A stretch of 64,000 nt of DNA from Bdellovibrionales bacterium GWA1_52_35 (GCA_001769805.1 MEPO01000028.1:26035-90034), one strand, 5' to 3'; shown: positions 27,577 through 37,013, counted from the first letter of the stretch. Numbers and translations are program-made. The notes: generated by a model not told the origin, from the letters alone.

Positions 27577-28998
27577 ATGGCAACTGAACAATTTGATCTG
27601 ATTATTATCGGTGGCGGACCTGGTGGATACGTTGGCGCGATCCGGGCGGGACAGCTTGGCTTGAAAACAGCTTGTGTCGAAAAAAGAAAAGCACTCGGTG
27701 GAACCTGTCTGAATATCGGCTGCATTCCGTCCAAAGCCCTTTTGGAGTCGAGTGAGCATTTTCACCATGCACGCACCAAGTTCCAGAAGCACGGGATTTT
27801 GGTTTCGGACGTGAAAATTGATTTGCCGCAGATGATGAAGCGCAAGGACGCTGTCGTGCGCCAGCTGACGAATGGGATCGGCGGACTCTTCAAGAAGAAC
27901 GGCGTTGAAAACGTGAATGGAAAAGCAGAACTGGTTTCAGTCACCGGTGAGCAAAAGCAGGTCCGGGTGGAGCTGGAAGGCGGCACGGTGCGGATGCTTC
28001 AGGCTCCCAGGGTGATGCTTGCAACCGGGAGTGAGCCCGTGAATCTGCCGTTCATTCCTTTTGATGGCAAACGTGTGCTCAGTTCGACTGAAGCGCTTTC
28101 CATTCCGGAAGTCCCCAAGCATCTCGTTGTCATCGGCGGAGGCGTCATTGGTCTGGAGCTGGGGTCCGTCTGGCTTCGCCTCGGAGCGAAAGTCACGGTT
28201 GTCGAATTCATGGATCGCATAGTCCCGTTTGCTGATCCGCAGGTCGGAGCGGAGCTGCACAAAGCCCTGTCGAAGCAGGGAATGGAATTCAAGCTGGCGA
28301 CCAAATGTCTTGGATCCAAGTCGCAGCCGAATGGCTTGCTGGTCGAGGTGGAAGAGCTTGCTTCCGGTACAAAGTCACAGATCGAATGTGATTATGTTCT
28401 GGTGGCCACCGGTCGCAAGCCGTACTCGGAGGGGCTCGGTCTTGAAAAGCTCGGCATCAAAAAAGACAAAGCAGGACGTGTTGAGGTCGATGCTCATTAT
28501 CAGACGGACGTACCGGGTTTGTATGCTGTGGGGGATTTGATTGTTGGACCGATGCTTGCCCATAAAGCTGAAGAAGAGGGAATTGCGGCAGTTGAGTTGA
28601 TGGCGGGTCAGGCCGGGCATGTGAATTACAATGCAATCCCGAGCGTCGTTTACACTTCTCCTGAATTGGCTTCAGTCGGAGCAACGGAGGATGAGCTCAA
28701 GGCCAAGGGTGTGCAGTTCAAGACCGGATCCTTTCCGTTTACGGCTAATGGGCGCGCGAAGTGCATGGAGGACACGGAGGGCTTGGTCAAAATCATCGCC
28801 GATTCCAAAACTGACCGTGTGCTCGGTGTTCACATGGTGGGGCCACGGGTCAGTGAGTTGATTGCAGAAGCGGTTTCGGTGATCGAGTTCGGCGGCAGCG
28901 CTGAAGATATCGCCCGCACCTGTCATGCGCACCCCACTCTCGCGGAGGTCGTGAAGGAAGCGGCAATGGCAGTCGATAAACGAGCTATTCATATGTGA
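27577..28998 (+). CDS. lpd: dihydrolipoyl dehydrogenase (E3)
   Basis: A 473-residue flavoprotein that reoxidises dihydrolipoamide with NAD. It has the FAD GxGxxG near the N-terminus (IIGGGPGGYVG), redox disulfide GGTCLNIGC, the NAD Rossmann motif VIGGGVIGLELG and the C-terminal catalytic HAHPTLAE dyad. It is the last gene of the suc operon, with 1 nt separating it from sucB. Being the only lpd seen, it may also serve pyruvate dehydrogenase or glycine cleavage. No clear terminator follows in the 121-nt spacer. Confidence 0.97.
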   Translation: MATEQFDLIIIGGGPGGYVGAIRAGQLGLKTACVEKRKALGGTCLNIGCIPSKALLESSEHFHHARTKFQKHGILVSDVKIDLPQMMKRKDAVVRQLTNGIGGLFKKNGVENVNGKAELVSVTGEQKQVRVELEGGTVRMLQAPRVMLATGSEPVNLPFIPFDGKRVLSSTEALSIPEVPKHLVVIGGGVIGLELGSVWLRLGAKVTVVEFMDRIVPFADPQVGAELHKALSKQGMEFKLATKCLGSKSQPNGLLVEVEELASGTKSQIECDYVLVATGRKPYSEGLGLEKLGIKKDKAGRVEVDAHYQTDVPGLYAVGDLIVGPMLAHKAEEEGIAAVELMAGQAGHVNYNAIPSVVYTSPELASVGATEDELKAKGVQFKTGSFPFTANGRAKCMEDTEGLVKIIADSKTDRVLGVHMVGPRVSELIAEAVSVIEFGGSAEDIARTCHAHPTLAEVVKEAAMAVDKRAIHM

Positions 28999-29059
28999 GT
29001 CAGGGCGGTGGGTGCTAACTCCGGTTTGCATTTAAACGTCGAATAACTGACCTAAACCC

Positions 29060-29088
29060 TCTAATACACTGGGGATTAAAGTATTAGA
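29060..29088. promoter_or_regulatory. inverted repeat TCTAATAC-N13-GTATTAGA over a promoter
   Basis: Perfect 8-bp arms separated by 13 bp. The right arm overlaps the -35 element TAGACA (29085-29090), so a bound dimer would block the promoter described next. Confidence 0.45.
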
Positions 29089-29120
29089 CAAAGTTAAATA
29101 TGTTAATTAATATTAATGCA
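29085..29120 (+). promoter_or_regulatory. promoter giving a probably leaderless message for the envelope cluster
   Basis: TAGACA (29085-29090, five of six consensus bases), a 17-bp spacer and TAATAT (29108-29113). The start expected 7 nt later is 29120, the A of the next gene's ATG, which has no ribosome binding site upstream. Confidence 0.5.
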
Positions 29121-30013
29121 TGAGCAATCGCTGCATTCATATTAATAAAGCAAGTGGAATAGCCTTGGTTCTATGCCTGGTTTTCGCAGGTGGATGTTCA
29201 AAAAAGAATGTTCCAAAGGACCAAGAAGCAGTTTCACCTTCAGGCGCAGCAGTTCAGCAGGATGCTCAGCCATCCATTCAGCCTTCTGCTCCGTCATTGG
29301 CTACCGAGAGTGTAGTTCCTGTTCAGGGAAGTGGGGCGGCACCAGCTGCTCCCGCAGTCCCCGGTGCAAAGCCCGGTGCACCAGCGGCACCTCTGATCGC
29401 TCCAGGAATACCGGTAGCTCCAGGTCTGCCGGGTGCTCCGGCTGTTGCACCGATTCCGTCGGGAACACCGAAAGCTGCTGCCGAGGTCAAGAAAGAGCCT
29501 GAGCCAGAGTGCTTCAGCATCGCCTTCCGCCATAAAAAAGTGGGCGGTCACTCCAGCAATGAAGATTGCTCCCATCATAAGAACCTGCTTCGCCTCAAAC
29601 ATAAGAATGTCAATCCGGCGGCGATCTGCGTTCGTGTGAATGCCCGTCCCGTAGCCTTCAAGCAGGTCAAGGGTGCAGCGAGTGATCTGCTGATCGGTTC
29701 GATCGCAGGTCCGGAAGCAAAGATTCTGGTTAGCTATTGCGTTAACAAGGCCCGCTGCAATGACGAATGCAAAGTTCCCAGGGACGAATTCATGGATGCG
29801 ATTGGCGGAAGTGAAGAAGAATCAGCCAAAGCCGGCAAATGGGATTCTGGCGATGCAAACGCCCGTGATGTCGCTTCCGCTAAGATGGATGCCGAAATTC
29901 GCAAAGAGATGGCCGATATTGATGCCGAAGAAGATGTATTCGCCGATTGGATTGGCGATGCAGAAACCGTTTTGGTTTGTCAGCTGAAGGCTAAACCCAA
30001 GGCGAAGCACTGA
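29120..30013 (+). CDS. Pro/Ala-linker lipoprotein of unknown function
   Basis: A 297-residue lipoprotein with lipobox FAGGC (Cys at about residue 26). A Pro/Ala/Gly-rich extended linker spans about 50-120 (VPGAKPGAPAAPLIAPG). A Cys/His-rich domain follows with CFSIAFRHKK, NEDCSHHKN, AICVRVNARPVAFK, SYCVNKARCNDEC, then an acidic tail region. The six or more cysteines suggest disulfides outside the cytosol. The linker looks designed to cross murein. It lies 6 nt before the VWA lipoprotein gene and so heads the envelope cluster. No ribosome site is visible, consistent with leaderless translation. Confidence 0.8.
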   Translation: MSNRCIHINKASGIALVLCLVFAGGCSKKNVPKDQEAVSPSGAAVQQDAQPSIQPSAPSLATESVVPVQGSGAAPAAPAVPGAKPGAPAAPLIAPGIPVAPGLPGAPAVAPIPSGTPKAAAEVKKEPEPECFSIAFRHKKVGGHSSNEDCSHHKNLLRLKHKNVNPAAICVRVNARPVAFKQVKGAASDLLIGSIAGPEAKILVSYCVNKARCNDECKVPRDEFMDAIGGSEEESAKAGKWDSGDANARDVASAKMDAEIRKEMADIDAEEDVFADWIGDAETVLVCQLKAKPKAKH

Positions 30014-30019
30014 GGAGTT

Positions 30020-31618
30020 ATGAACAGCAGGACCATGCTATTAACGCTTTTGACCGCTGTCTTCGCGACTGGTTGTACCGGCCAGATCCCGAATTCATTT
30101 CGTCTGAGGCAGCAGGAAGAGGCGTTCAGCTCCCAGCTCCAGATTAATACCAAAATCGATCTTCTCTGGGTCGTTGATAATTCCTCCAGCATGGATGTAT
30201 CGCAGGAAAAATTGCGGCAAGGCTTCCGAGGCTTTGCGGAAAAATACATGAAGCCGACCTGGGATATTCGTATTGCGGTCATTACAACGGATACGTATCT
30301 GGCGGATTACAGATTCAATTCGTATTTGGAGACGGTCGTTCCTGGCACGGCTGATTTCAATCCCGATACAGGCAGTTATTGGCAATCGTCTTACATGGCT
30401 TCAAAAAACCGTGCTGTTTGGAATCCGCTCTACAATCCCGTTACTCAGGCCTTTGACAATCCTTCGAGCAGCTATATTGGCGTGAAAATTCGCGACATGG
30501 TTCCGGTCTGGGATACGAGTTATGCGAAGCTGCAAGCCGGAAATCATGATGGACCGATCCCGGGTCTTTGTTTTGAGGGGCTTCCATACTTTCTTTTTGG
30601 TGTGACTGAATGCGCGATTCGTGATGACCAGGCGCGGTTTGGCGTTGCTTCCTGTTTGACCCCGGGAGCGGATCAGAGTTCGATCAGCGAATGTGTAAAT
30701 ACGGTCGAGAATAACACGGTCCGTTCGGGTAAGCCCATCCTGAGTACGACCCCCGCGGCTGATTATACTGGAACAAAGGAAGCCTGGACTGAGCAACTCA
30801 TTGCAGACTTCCTGGTGAATATGACAACCGGGAGCGTGGGACACGGCTCTGAAAGAGGCCTCTCCTCGGTGCTGCAGCTACTCACGGACAACGAATCCGG
30901 AGATACCCGATTTTTCCGTAAAGGCGCATTACGCGGAATTATTTTTGTTTCCGATGAGGATGACCAGAGCATGGTAATCCCGGAAATTCCTGCTCCGGGT
31001 TTTTCTCCTTATACTGATTACACAACAGCCTGTGCCGCCAAAGACATTGAAGGGGCATCGCATACGGTGGCCTCCTGTCCGCTTACGGACAGCCTGATCC
31101 CTGTTGAGAACGTGAAATCGCAAATTGACGAGTTTTTTACGGCTCTTGATGAGACTGCGGTGGAAGAAGCAGCGAAAAGCTACTTCGTGGCTTCGATCGT
31201 TCCAAAGACAATGGAAGTGATCAATGCTCTGCAGGCCAGTCGTGATCTGGATGATATTGCTGTCGGCGCGCCTCTCAAGAAAGCCGTGGACCGCGGCGAT
31301 CGCTATATCCAATTGGGAACTCTCGTTGGCAATGGCTCGGTTGCACTTGATATTGCAGGCGACTACTCGCAGGTTCTGGATGTCATCGGTAGGGCGATCA
31401 TCGAGAACAAGAGTACATTCACCCTGGAGCGCGCACCCACAGGTACGGAAGACATGATTGTAAAAGTTCTGCATGAAGACGGGACTACCACCATTATCCC
31501 TAGCGACAAGTACGTCGTGAGTGGAAAACAATTGATCATTACAGACCAGGATCTAGTTCTGGGTTTCAGCTCAACCGATCAGGTTCTGATCAATTATCAG
31601 CCGAAAACCCTTTATTGA
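30020..31618 (+). CDS. von Willebrand A-domain lipoprotein
   Basis: A 532-residue lipoprotein (lipobox ATGC, Cys19). A VWA domain begins at about residue 45 with strand KIDLLWVVDNSSSM; the MIDAS residues D53, S55 and S57 are in place. The domain is enlarged by a long insertion with several Cys. A C-terminal beta domain of about 90 residues ends the protein (VLHEDGTTTIIPSD...). Such proteins bind ligands or partners through a metal ion at the cell surface. It sits between a linker lipoprotein and the ExbB-type gene, 21 nt upstream of the latter. Confidence 0.85.
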   Translation: MNSRTMLLTLLTAVFATGCTGQIPNSFRLRQQEEAFSSQLQINTKIDLLWVVDNSSSMDVSQEKLRQGFRGFAEKYMKPTWDIRIAVITTDTYLADYRFNSYLETVVPGTADFNPDTGSYWQSSYMASKNRAVWNPLYNPVTQAFDNPSSSYIGVKIRDMVPVWDTSYAKLQAGNHDGPIPGLCFEGLPYFLFGVTECAIRDDQARFGVASCLTPGADQSSISECVNTVENNTVRSGKPILSTTPAADYTGTKEAWTEQLIADFLVNMTTGSVGHGSERGLSSVLQLLTDNESGDTRFFRKGALRGIIFVSDEDDQSMVIPEIPAPGFSPYTDYTTACAAKDIEGASHTVASCPLTDSLIPVENVKSQIDEFFTALDETAVEEAAKSYFVASIVPKTMEVINALQASRDLDDIAVGAPLKKAVDRGDRYIQLGTLVGNGSVALDIAGDYSQVLDVIGRAIIENKSTFTLERAPTGTEDMIVKVLHEDGTTTIIPSDKYVVSGKQLIITDQDLVLGFSSTDQVLINYQPKTLY

Positions 31619-31639
31619 TTTGAATAGAAGGAGAAAGAC

Positions 31640-32353
31640 ATGAGCGGATTTTTTGAGTTTCTAAAGACAAGTTTCTTCCACGTTGCTCCTATTTTGTTTG
31701 TAGGAGCGATCGGTATTGCGATCATTATCGAGCGTTCGCGGGCTCTTTTTTCGGTTTATCCGATCAAAGACCAGCGCGGATTCTTTGATAAAATGACAGA
31801 GCTCGTCCTGGCGGGCAAAATGGGCGAGGCCCTGAGTCTCTGTGACCGGATGCCGGCCAAACCGGTTGCTCAGGTCATGAAGCAGGGCTTGCTCCGCGCA
31901 CATCAGCCGGAATCCCTGATTGAGCACGGGCTGCAGCTCGCCGTGGGCGACGTGACCCAGCAGGTCCAGAAACGTACGGCGTTTCTGGCGACGATCGCCA
32001 ATGTGGCCACGTTGTTGGGTCTTTTTGGTACCATCGCAGGTCTGATTGCTTCGTTCGAGGCCGTCGGTGCCGCAGACCCCCAGCAGAAGTCCGCCATGTT
32101 GGCCGCCGGTATTTCGCAAGCCATGAATGCCACCATGCTCGGGTTGGGTGTGGCCATTCCGGCCATGATCGCTTTCAGCTTTTTAATGAATCGCTCGAAC
32201 CGCATGATTGCCGAGATTGATCATGCAGCCGTGCATGCCGTTGATATTCTGAAACAGCGCTATTACGCCGTTGAAACCGAAGTTCTTGCTGCCGAAAGCT
32301 CCGGAGCCAGCGTGACCCGGATCCATCCTGAAAAAGCCGGGAGAGCCGCATGA
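31640..32353 (+). CDS. ExbB/TolQ/MotA-family proton channel subunit (AglR-like)
   Basis: A 237-residue inner membrane protein with the three-helix layout of ExbB/TolQ: one segment at about 12-32, then a cytosolic loop, and paired segments at about 113-140 and 160-190 with the conserved LLGLFGTIAGLIASFE motif. It should form a pentameric channel with the ExbD proteins encoded next. One TolQ-like with two TolR-like genes matches the AglR-AglQ-AglS gliding motor of Myxococcus, rather than TonB or Tol systems, since neither tonB nor tolAB is present. The assignment to Agl is inference. The start has AAGGAG 7 nt upstream. Confidence 0.9.
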   Translation: MSGFFEFLKTSFFHVAPILFVGAIGIAIIIERSRALFSVYPIKDQRGFFDKMTELVLAGKMGEALSLCDRMPAKPVAQVMKQGLLRAHQPESLIEHGLQLAVGDVTQQVQKRTAFLATIANVATLLGLFGTIAGLIASFEAVGAADPQQKSAMLAAGISQAMNATMLGLGVAIPAMIAFSFLMNRSNRMIAEIDHAAVHAVDILKQRYYAVETEVLAAESSGASVTRIHPEKAGRAA

Positions 32354-32820
32354 GCGGAGCAGTCGATTCCGGCCAAGGCGGGAAAGGTAAAGGCGGCAGT
32401 CAGGATTTTGATCTGAACCTGGCGCCGATCATTGACTCGTTCACGGTTTTGATCGCCTTCATGCTGGTCTCGGCTTCCTTTCTTTCGATCGGAATTCTGG
32501 ATGCCGGTATCTCGGCTGCGGGGGTTGCGCCAACTTCGGATGCGCCCCCATCAGTGAATCTGACGGTAGAAGTTGCAGCGGATCAGCAGCTCATCCTGAA
32601 ATTGGCTGGCAAAAGCGATGCCAAAGTGAGTCTTGCTGCCAAAGATGGAAAATATGATCTTCCGGCACTTACGGAAAAAGTCGGCGGATATCGCAAGCAG
32701 TGGACTGATCTGAACGCGGTGACGCTGGTATCGGCTGATACCGTCCAGTACAAAGATGTCGTTCAGATCATGGAAGCTTTGCGTAAAAATGTTCCCGTGG
32801 TTCTGTTGGGAGGGTTCTGA
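32350..32820 (+). CDS. ExbD/TolR-family protein, first copy
   Basis: A 156-residue protein with a Gly-rich cytosolic N-terminus, one membrane segment (IIDSFTVLIAFMLVSASF) carrying the proton-path Asp in the usual position, and a periplasmic domain. Its ATG overlaps the stop of the ExbB gene (ATGA). It is more divergent than the second copy. Paired use of two unequal ExbD proteins is a property of gliding-type motors. Confidence 0.88.
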   Translation: MSGAVDSGQGGKGKGGSQDFDLNLAPIIDSFTVLIAFMLVSASFLSIGILDAGISAAGVAPTSDAPPSVNLTVEVAADQQLILKLAGKSDAKVSLAAKDGKYDLPALTEKVGGYRKQWTDLNAVTLVSADTVQYKDVVQIMEALRKNVPVVLLGGF

Positions 32821-32823
32821 GTC

Positions 32824-33327
32824 GTGAAGAAATCTTTTTTAAAAAAACGGGCGCCCCAAAGTGAAGATATGGCCCTGCAGATCACTTCCATGGCCGACAT
32901 TTTCATCATTGTCCTGGTATTTCTTTTGAAGGGGTACTCGACAGGCGCGATCACGGTTGCGCCCTCCGCAGGCTTGTCGCTTCCCCAGGCTGAAACCCAG
33001 GATGCCTCCGTAGAGGCACTGAAGGTGGAGATTACAGAGGGAGCAGTTCAGGTCGAAGGGCAGCAGGTTGCCAAACTCGAGCAGTTCCGGTTTGACAAGG
33101 GGGATCTGCAGGCTACCGGAATTTCAACCGCCCTCGGTCAGGCGATTTCGCGGCAACGCGAGAAGCAGCTCTTGATTGCCAAGGCCAATTCCGACGTCAA
33201 GGTTGATGCCAAGATCATGATTCTTGCGGATCAGCGGGCTCCGTATTCCACGGTTAAAACCGTATTGGCTTCCGCGGCCGTGCACGGGTACACCGATTTT
33301 AAATTGGCAGTGGTGAAGGGGGACTGA
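32824..33327 (+). CDS. ExbD/TolR-family protein, second copy
   Basis: A 167-residue protein with a basic cytosolic head (KKSFLKKRAP), a membrane segment (SMADIFIIVLVFLLKGY) with the conserved Asp, and a periplasmic domain. The final part (YSTVKTVLASAAVHGYTDFKLAVVK) is the typical TolR/ExbD C-terminal fold. It starts with GTG, 3 nt after the first ExbD gene. It should join the first copy inside the ExbB pentamer. Confidence 0.9.
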   Translation: MKKSFLKKRAPQSEDMALQITSMADIFIIVLVFLLKGYSTGAITVAPSAGLSLPQAETQDASVEALKVEITEGAVQVEGQQVAKLEQFRFDKGDLQATGISTALGQAISRQREKQLLIAKANSDVKVDAKIMILADQRAPYSTVKTVLASAAVHGYTDFKLAVVKGD

Positions 33328-33332
33328 TTCTG

Positions 33333-36300
33333 ATGTCCCGCCGATTCTGTGCTTTAGTTGTTCTTTTTGCATTCTTCTTTGGGGCGGCTCCCGAGGCGCT
33401 GGCCAAATCACTCTCAACTCCCGAGGGAATGCAGGTGCGCAACAGTGCAGAGCGCAACGAAGAGTATGAACGCGACGTCGACCAGGTGGCCTCGGCTTCC
33501 CAAGAACAGGCAATTGCCAAACTTTCAAATCTGCTCAGGAAGTACCGGGACACCCCGCAAGAGGCAGGTCTTCTGGCAAGATTGGCGGATTTTCAGCAGC
33601 AGTATTCGGCGATTCTTTTCCGGATCGGCCATGGCTATTCCAAGAGAACCGGGGGCTCAGACCTGACCCGGTACAATAAATCGTTGCAGCAGAGTATTTC
33701 CACGCTGAACACGCTTGTAAGAAAATATCCCTCTTACGAAGGGGTTCCTCATGCCTATTTCATGCGTGCCAAAAATCTGGACGAAATCGGCAAAAAAGCG
33801 GCTTCGGTCGCGGATTATCAATACCTCGTAAACAATTTTCCGGAAGCCGAGGATACACCGGCCGCTTACATGGCGCTGGCGGAGGTTTCCATTATTGCCA
33901 ATGATCACCCCAAAGCCATTCACTACCTGGGCGAGGTAGAGAAACTTCCGGATGACCCGCATTTTCCTTTCGCGCTTTATAAGCTCGCCTGGTCTCAATA
34001 CAACCTGAAAAACGTCGGCCGTGCACTGGCTTATCTCGAAAAGCATATCGCGTATTACCGGGAGCTGAAGTTGGAAGCGACGACTAAGGGTTTTGTGGTT
34101 GAGCAAGACGCCGTCAATTCAGATCGCGCGCTCCAGGAAAACTCCCTTTTGGATATCGTTCTCTTCTATTTCGAAGGTTACGAGCAGAAGGACCCGCAGT
34201 ATCAATTGTCCGATACCTTGAGTTACTTCAGAAAACTGGAGCCCGGCCCGGTATTTGGAAGAATGCTGGTCAAAATGGCCAAACTTCTCCGTTCGCATGG
34301 TCACGAGGCGGATCTGGTTTCCTGGAAAGACCAGGTTTTGCTTGCTGAAAGCAGTTTACCTGAATCGCTCGAAGTGGCTCTCACCACCTACGAATACCAG
34401 CTGAACAAGCGCAGATATCCACAGGTCGTCGAATCGGCACGCGACTTCATCAAAGTCTATTCCAAACACGGCGGTAAAGAAGGCTTCATGCCGTTGTTCA
34501 CTCAGGCGCAAAAGCTCTTGCTGGATACCGCCGAAGGGCTGCAGGCGATCATCATCAAGAACAAGGGCAATGAAGAAGCAAAACCGCTGAGCGCCACCTT
34601 GGCCGCAATTTATGAGTCGTTTACCCGAATTGTGGACGACAGCGATCTCAGGGTGCCCAGAGTTCACTACAATCTTGCCGAAACCCTGTTTGCCATTCAG
34701 GATTACGAAGGTGCAACGGAGCATTATCGCTGGGTCGCTCTGCGCGGCGAAGGTGATGCTGACGCGAGTTTGAAGGCGATTGCCTCCCGTTACGAAGTTC
34801 TGCGGCTGAAGCAGCTTGCAGACCGGGAGATCAAAGCCAGGAAACTGCCGGCTGACACGACGGGTGATGAAAGCCAGTCCATCCAGAATGCTGATCTCGA
34901 CAAGCGACTTCTGCAATGGATCGCCTGGATCGATACGCATTATGACAAATATCACAGCCGGAAACCGGCTGATTCGGAGAAAATAGAATCATTCCTTTTT
35001 GAGGCGGATCGCGCCCTGTATGTCAACGGTCAGACGGCGGCGGCAACCCAGCGCTTGAGGAAGTTTGCGGAGAAAAATCCAAAATCCAAATTCGCGATTC
35101 CCGCTGCAACTCTTGTTGTCGATACCTATATCATCACTGCCAACTGGGAGAAGACCCATGAACTCGTCCTGGAGTTCCTGGAGGAGAAAGCCTGGAAGGG
35201 GGGAAGTTTCGAAACCCGGCTCGCCGGGTTGGCCGCCGATTCCTATTTTAAAGTCATGGAAGAAAAGTTCGGACGAAAGGAGTACGCGCAGGTCCTGAAA
35301 GACTCGGGAAAGTTCCTTAAAAAGTATGAAAAAAGTGAGCGCCTTCCGGATGGGCTCCGGCTCGCGGGACAATCCGCCCTGGCGATCGGTGACAAGCTGC
35401 TGGCAAAACACTATTTTTCACGTCTGATTCAAGAGCGGCCGAAAGCCGACGGATTTGGGGATGCTCTTCTGGCCCGTGGATCACTCGCTGAGGAAAACCA
35501 TGAATTCAAGGCAGCCGCGGCCGATTACAGCGGTTTCCTTGGTTTAAGCGCAGAGAGCTACCGGAAAGCCCAGACCGACACCCTTCGAAAGAAAGTATTG
35601 ATGTTAACCTGGCTCGCCGGAAATACGGGCGAGCTGCGGGCTCTTTTAGGAAATAAAGCGGTTTGCACTGATAATTTGACAGAAGACTGCGAAAAATTTG
35701 AAGCATTAGTCGGTCTTGCGACTCCGGAAAGGTCCGGGAGTCAGGAGGACGCAGAAAAGGCTCTCAAGCGGGCCAAGGCAGCGTCTGGCGAAAACCGGGT
35801 CTTCTGGGCACTGGTGGGCCTGGAGGGTGCAAAGCATCTTGAATATCGTGATCGAGTGTATTTAATCCGCCAGGTTGCTTCCAATTGGGATGATCTGGAG
35901 TCCATTTCCAAGTACGCCGTCCTGCCCCAGGTTTCCCGGTCAGTAGCGCGAGCCTTTGCATTCAACAGGCAGGAAATGAGTGAAATCGCCCCGCTTCGCG
36001 CCAATGAGCGGTACATCAAGCGACGTGTTGAGGTGATCCGGGAGATGGAAAACGCCGCCACCAAGGCGATGAACCTCCCATGGGTAAGAATTCGAGCCGA
36101 GTTGCTCAATGAAGTAGCCCAGCTTTATCTTGATTTCTCAAAAGATCTGGCCAAACTTCCACCTCCCAAGAATATGCCGGCTGAGGATATTGCGCTTTAT
36201 GAAGATACTGTCAGGAAACTCGTCCTACCTTTCGAAGAAAAGGGCCAAGACCTCCGACGGAAAGCTTTTGAGCTGGCCTCCAAATTTGCAGTCGAGGACG

Positions 36301-36872
36301 ATTTGTTGAAAAAAATCGTCGACCCTTTCTTCGCTGAGAACCCATCTCAGGCAAAAAGTCTGAAGTCGAGTGTCGTCCTCCCTCCTCCCGCAGAGCTCGG
36401 TCTGGGTTACCTTTCTGTTTTGGATCCCACTGGGAACTGGAAAGTTTTTCTGAAGCAAAGCCCGAAAGAAATCATTTTTGAGATCACACAACCGGAAATG
36501 CGCCTGAAACAACTTTGGGTCACTGCATTATCTGCCAGTAACTGGCCCCAGATCGCGTTTGTGATGTCTGAAGCGAAAGACAAGAAGGCAGTGTCCGACG
36601 GAACTCTTTCAGTGATGCGCGCCATCGCGTTATCTCGCGCAGGTGCAAGAGCGGAAGGTTTATTGGAACTTGATGCAGCGAGAAAAGACCTGTCACCTGA
36701 GTCAGGCAATAACGTTGCATTGACCTTGATTGGATACTCCGCGCGCGCCTATTCGAAAGAACGGATTTCTGAATGGCTGAATGCGCTGAAATTAGAGCAG
36801 TTGAACCAATATCAGAAGAACGCGATGATTGCTGCGTCTGCTTTCATTGGTGTTGAAATAAAAAAACATTAG
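33333..36872 (+). CDS. giant exported tetratricopeptide-like repeat protein
   Basis: A 1179-residue protein with a clear signal peptide (cleavage near EALA-K, residue 24) and no later membrane span, so it is periplasmic or outer-membrane associated. Repeats of about 34-40 residues with TPR features (YxxLxxxxPxxxxxPxAYMALAEV, AxxxYxxVALRG) are plain in the first two thirds. The rest is helical and less regular. It follows the second ExbD gene by 5 nt. Large TPR proteins act as periplasmic scaffolds of gliding machines (compare GltD/GltE), and this is the best guess. Confidence 0.85.
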   Translation: MSRRFCALVVLFAFFFGAAPEALAKSLSTPEGMQVRNSAERNEEYERDVDQVASASQEQAIAKLSNLLRKYRDTPQEAGLLARLADFQQQYSAILFRIGHGYSKRTGGSDLTRYNKSLQQSISTLNTLVRKYPSYEGVPHAYFMRAKNLDEIGKKAASVADYQYLVNNFPEAEDTPAAYMALAEVSIIANDHPKAIHYLGEVEKLPDDPHFPFALYKLAWSQYNLKNVGRALAYLEKHIAYYRELKLEATTKGFVVEQDAVNSDRALQENSLLDIVLFYFEGYEQKDPQYQLSDTLSYFRKLEPGPVFGRMLVKMAKLLRSHGHEADLVSWKDQVLLAESSLPESLEVALTTYEYQLNKRRYPQVVESARDFIKVYSKHGGKEGFMPLFTQAQKLLLDTAEGLQAIIIKNKGNEEAKPLSATLAAIYESFTRIVDDSDLRVPRVHYNLAETLFAIQDYEGATEHYRWVALRGEGDADASLKAIASRYEVLRLKQLADREIKARKLPADTTGDESQSIQNADLDKRLLQWIAWIDTHYDKYHSRKPADSEKIESFLFEADRALYVNGQTAAATQRLRKFAEKNPKSKFAIPAATLVVDTYIITANWEKTHELVLEFLEEKAWKGGSFETRLAGLAADSYFKVMEEKFGRKEYAQVLKDSGKFLKKYEKSERLPDGLRLAGQSALAIGDKLLAKHYFSRLIQERPKADGFGDALLARGSLAEENHEFKAAAADYSGFLGLSAESYRKAQTDTLRKKVLMLTWLAGNTGELRALLGNKAVCTDNLTEDCEKFEALVGLATPERSGSQEDAEKALKRAKAASGENRVFWALVGLEGAKHLEYRDRVYLIRQVASNWDDLESISKYAVLPQVSRSVARAFAFNRQEMSEIAPLRANERYIKRRVEVIREMENAATKAMNLPWVRIRAELLNEVAQLYLDFSKDLAKLPPPKNMPAEDIALYEDTVRKLVLPFEEKGQDLRRKAFELASKFAVEDDLLKKIVDPFFAENPSQAKSLKSSVVLPPPAELGLGYLSVLDPTGNWKVFLKQSPKEIIFEITQPEMRLKQLWVTALSASNWPQIAFVMSEAKDKKAVSDGTLSVMRAIALSRAGARAEGLLELDAARKDLSPESGNNVALTLIGYSARAYSKERISEWLNALKLEQLNQYQKNAMIAASAFIGVEIKKH

Positions 36873-36907
36873 TCGGACATTCACTCAAAACTCATTTTGC
36901 ACATTTC

Positions 36908-36934
36908 TTGAAGTACATTCCTAGCTTATATAAT
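36908..36934 (+). promoter_or_regulatory. promoter of the glycogen operon (good -10, weak -35)
   Basis: TATATAAT at 36927-36934 contains a perfect TATAAT -10. The best -35 is TTGAAG (36908-36913), with a short 15-bp spacer. The leader to the debranching-enzyme ATG would be about 73 nt. Confidence 0.4.
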
Positions 36935-37013
36935 TAAAATTCTGTATTCTCTGAAAACATTATTGAAAATTCAGAATATCACCCTTAATTATTTAGGAAC
37001 AAGGAAGCTTAAA

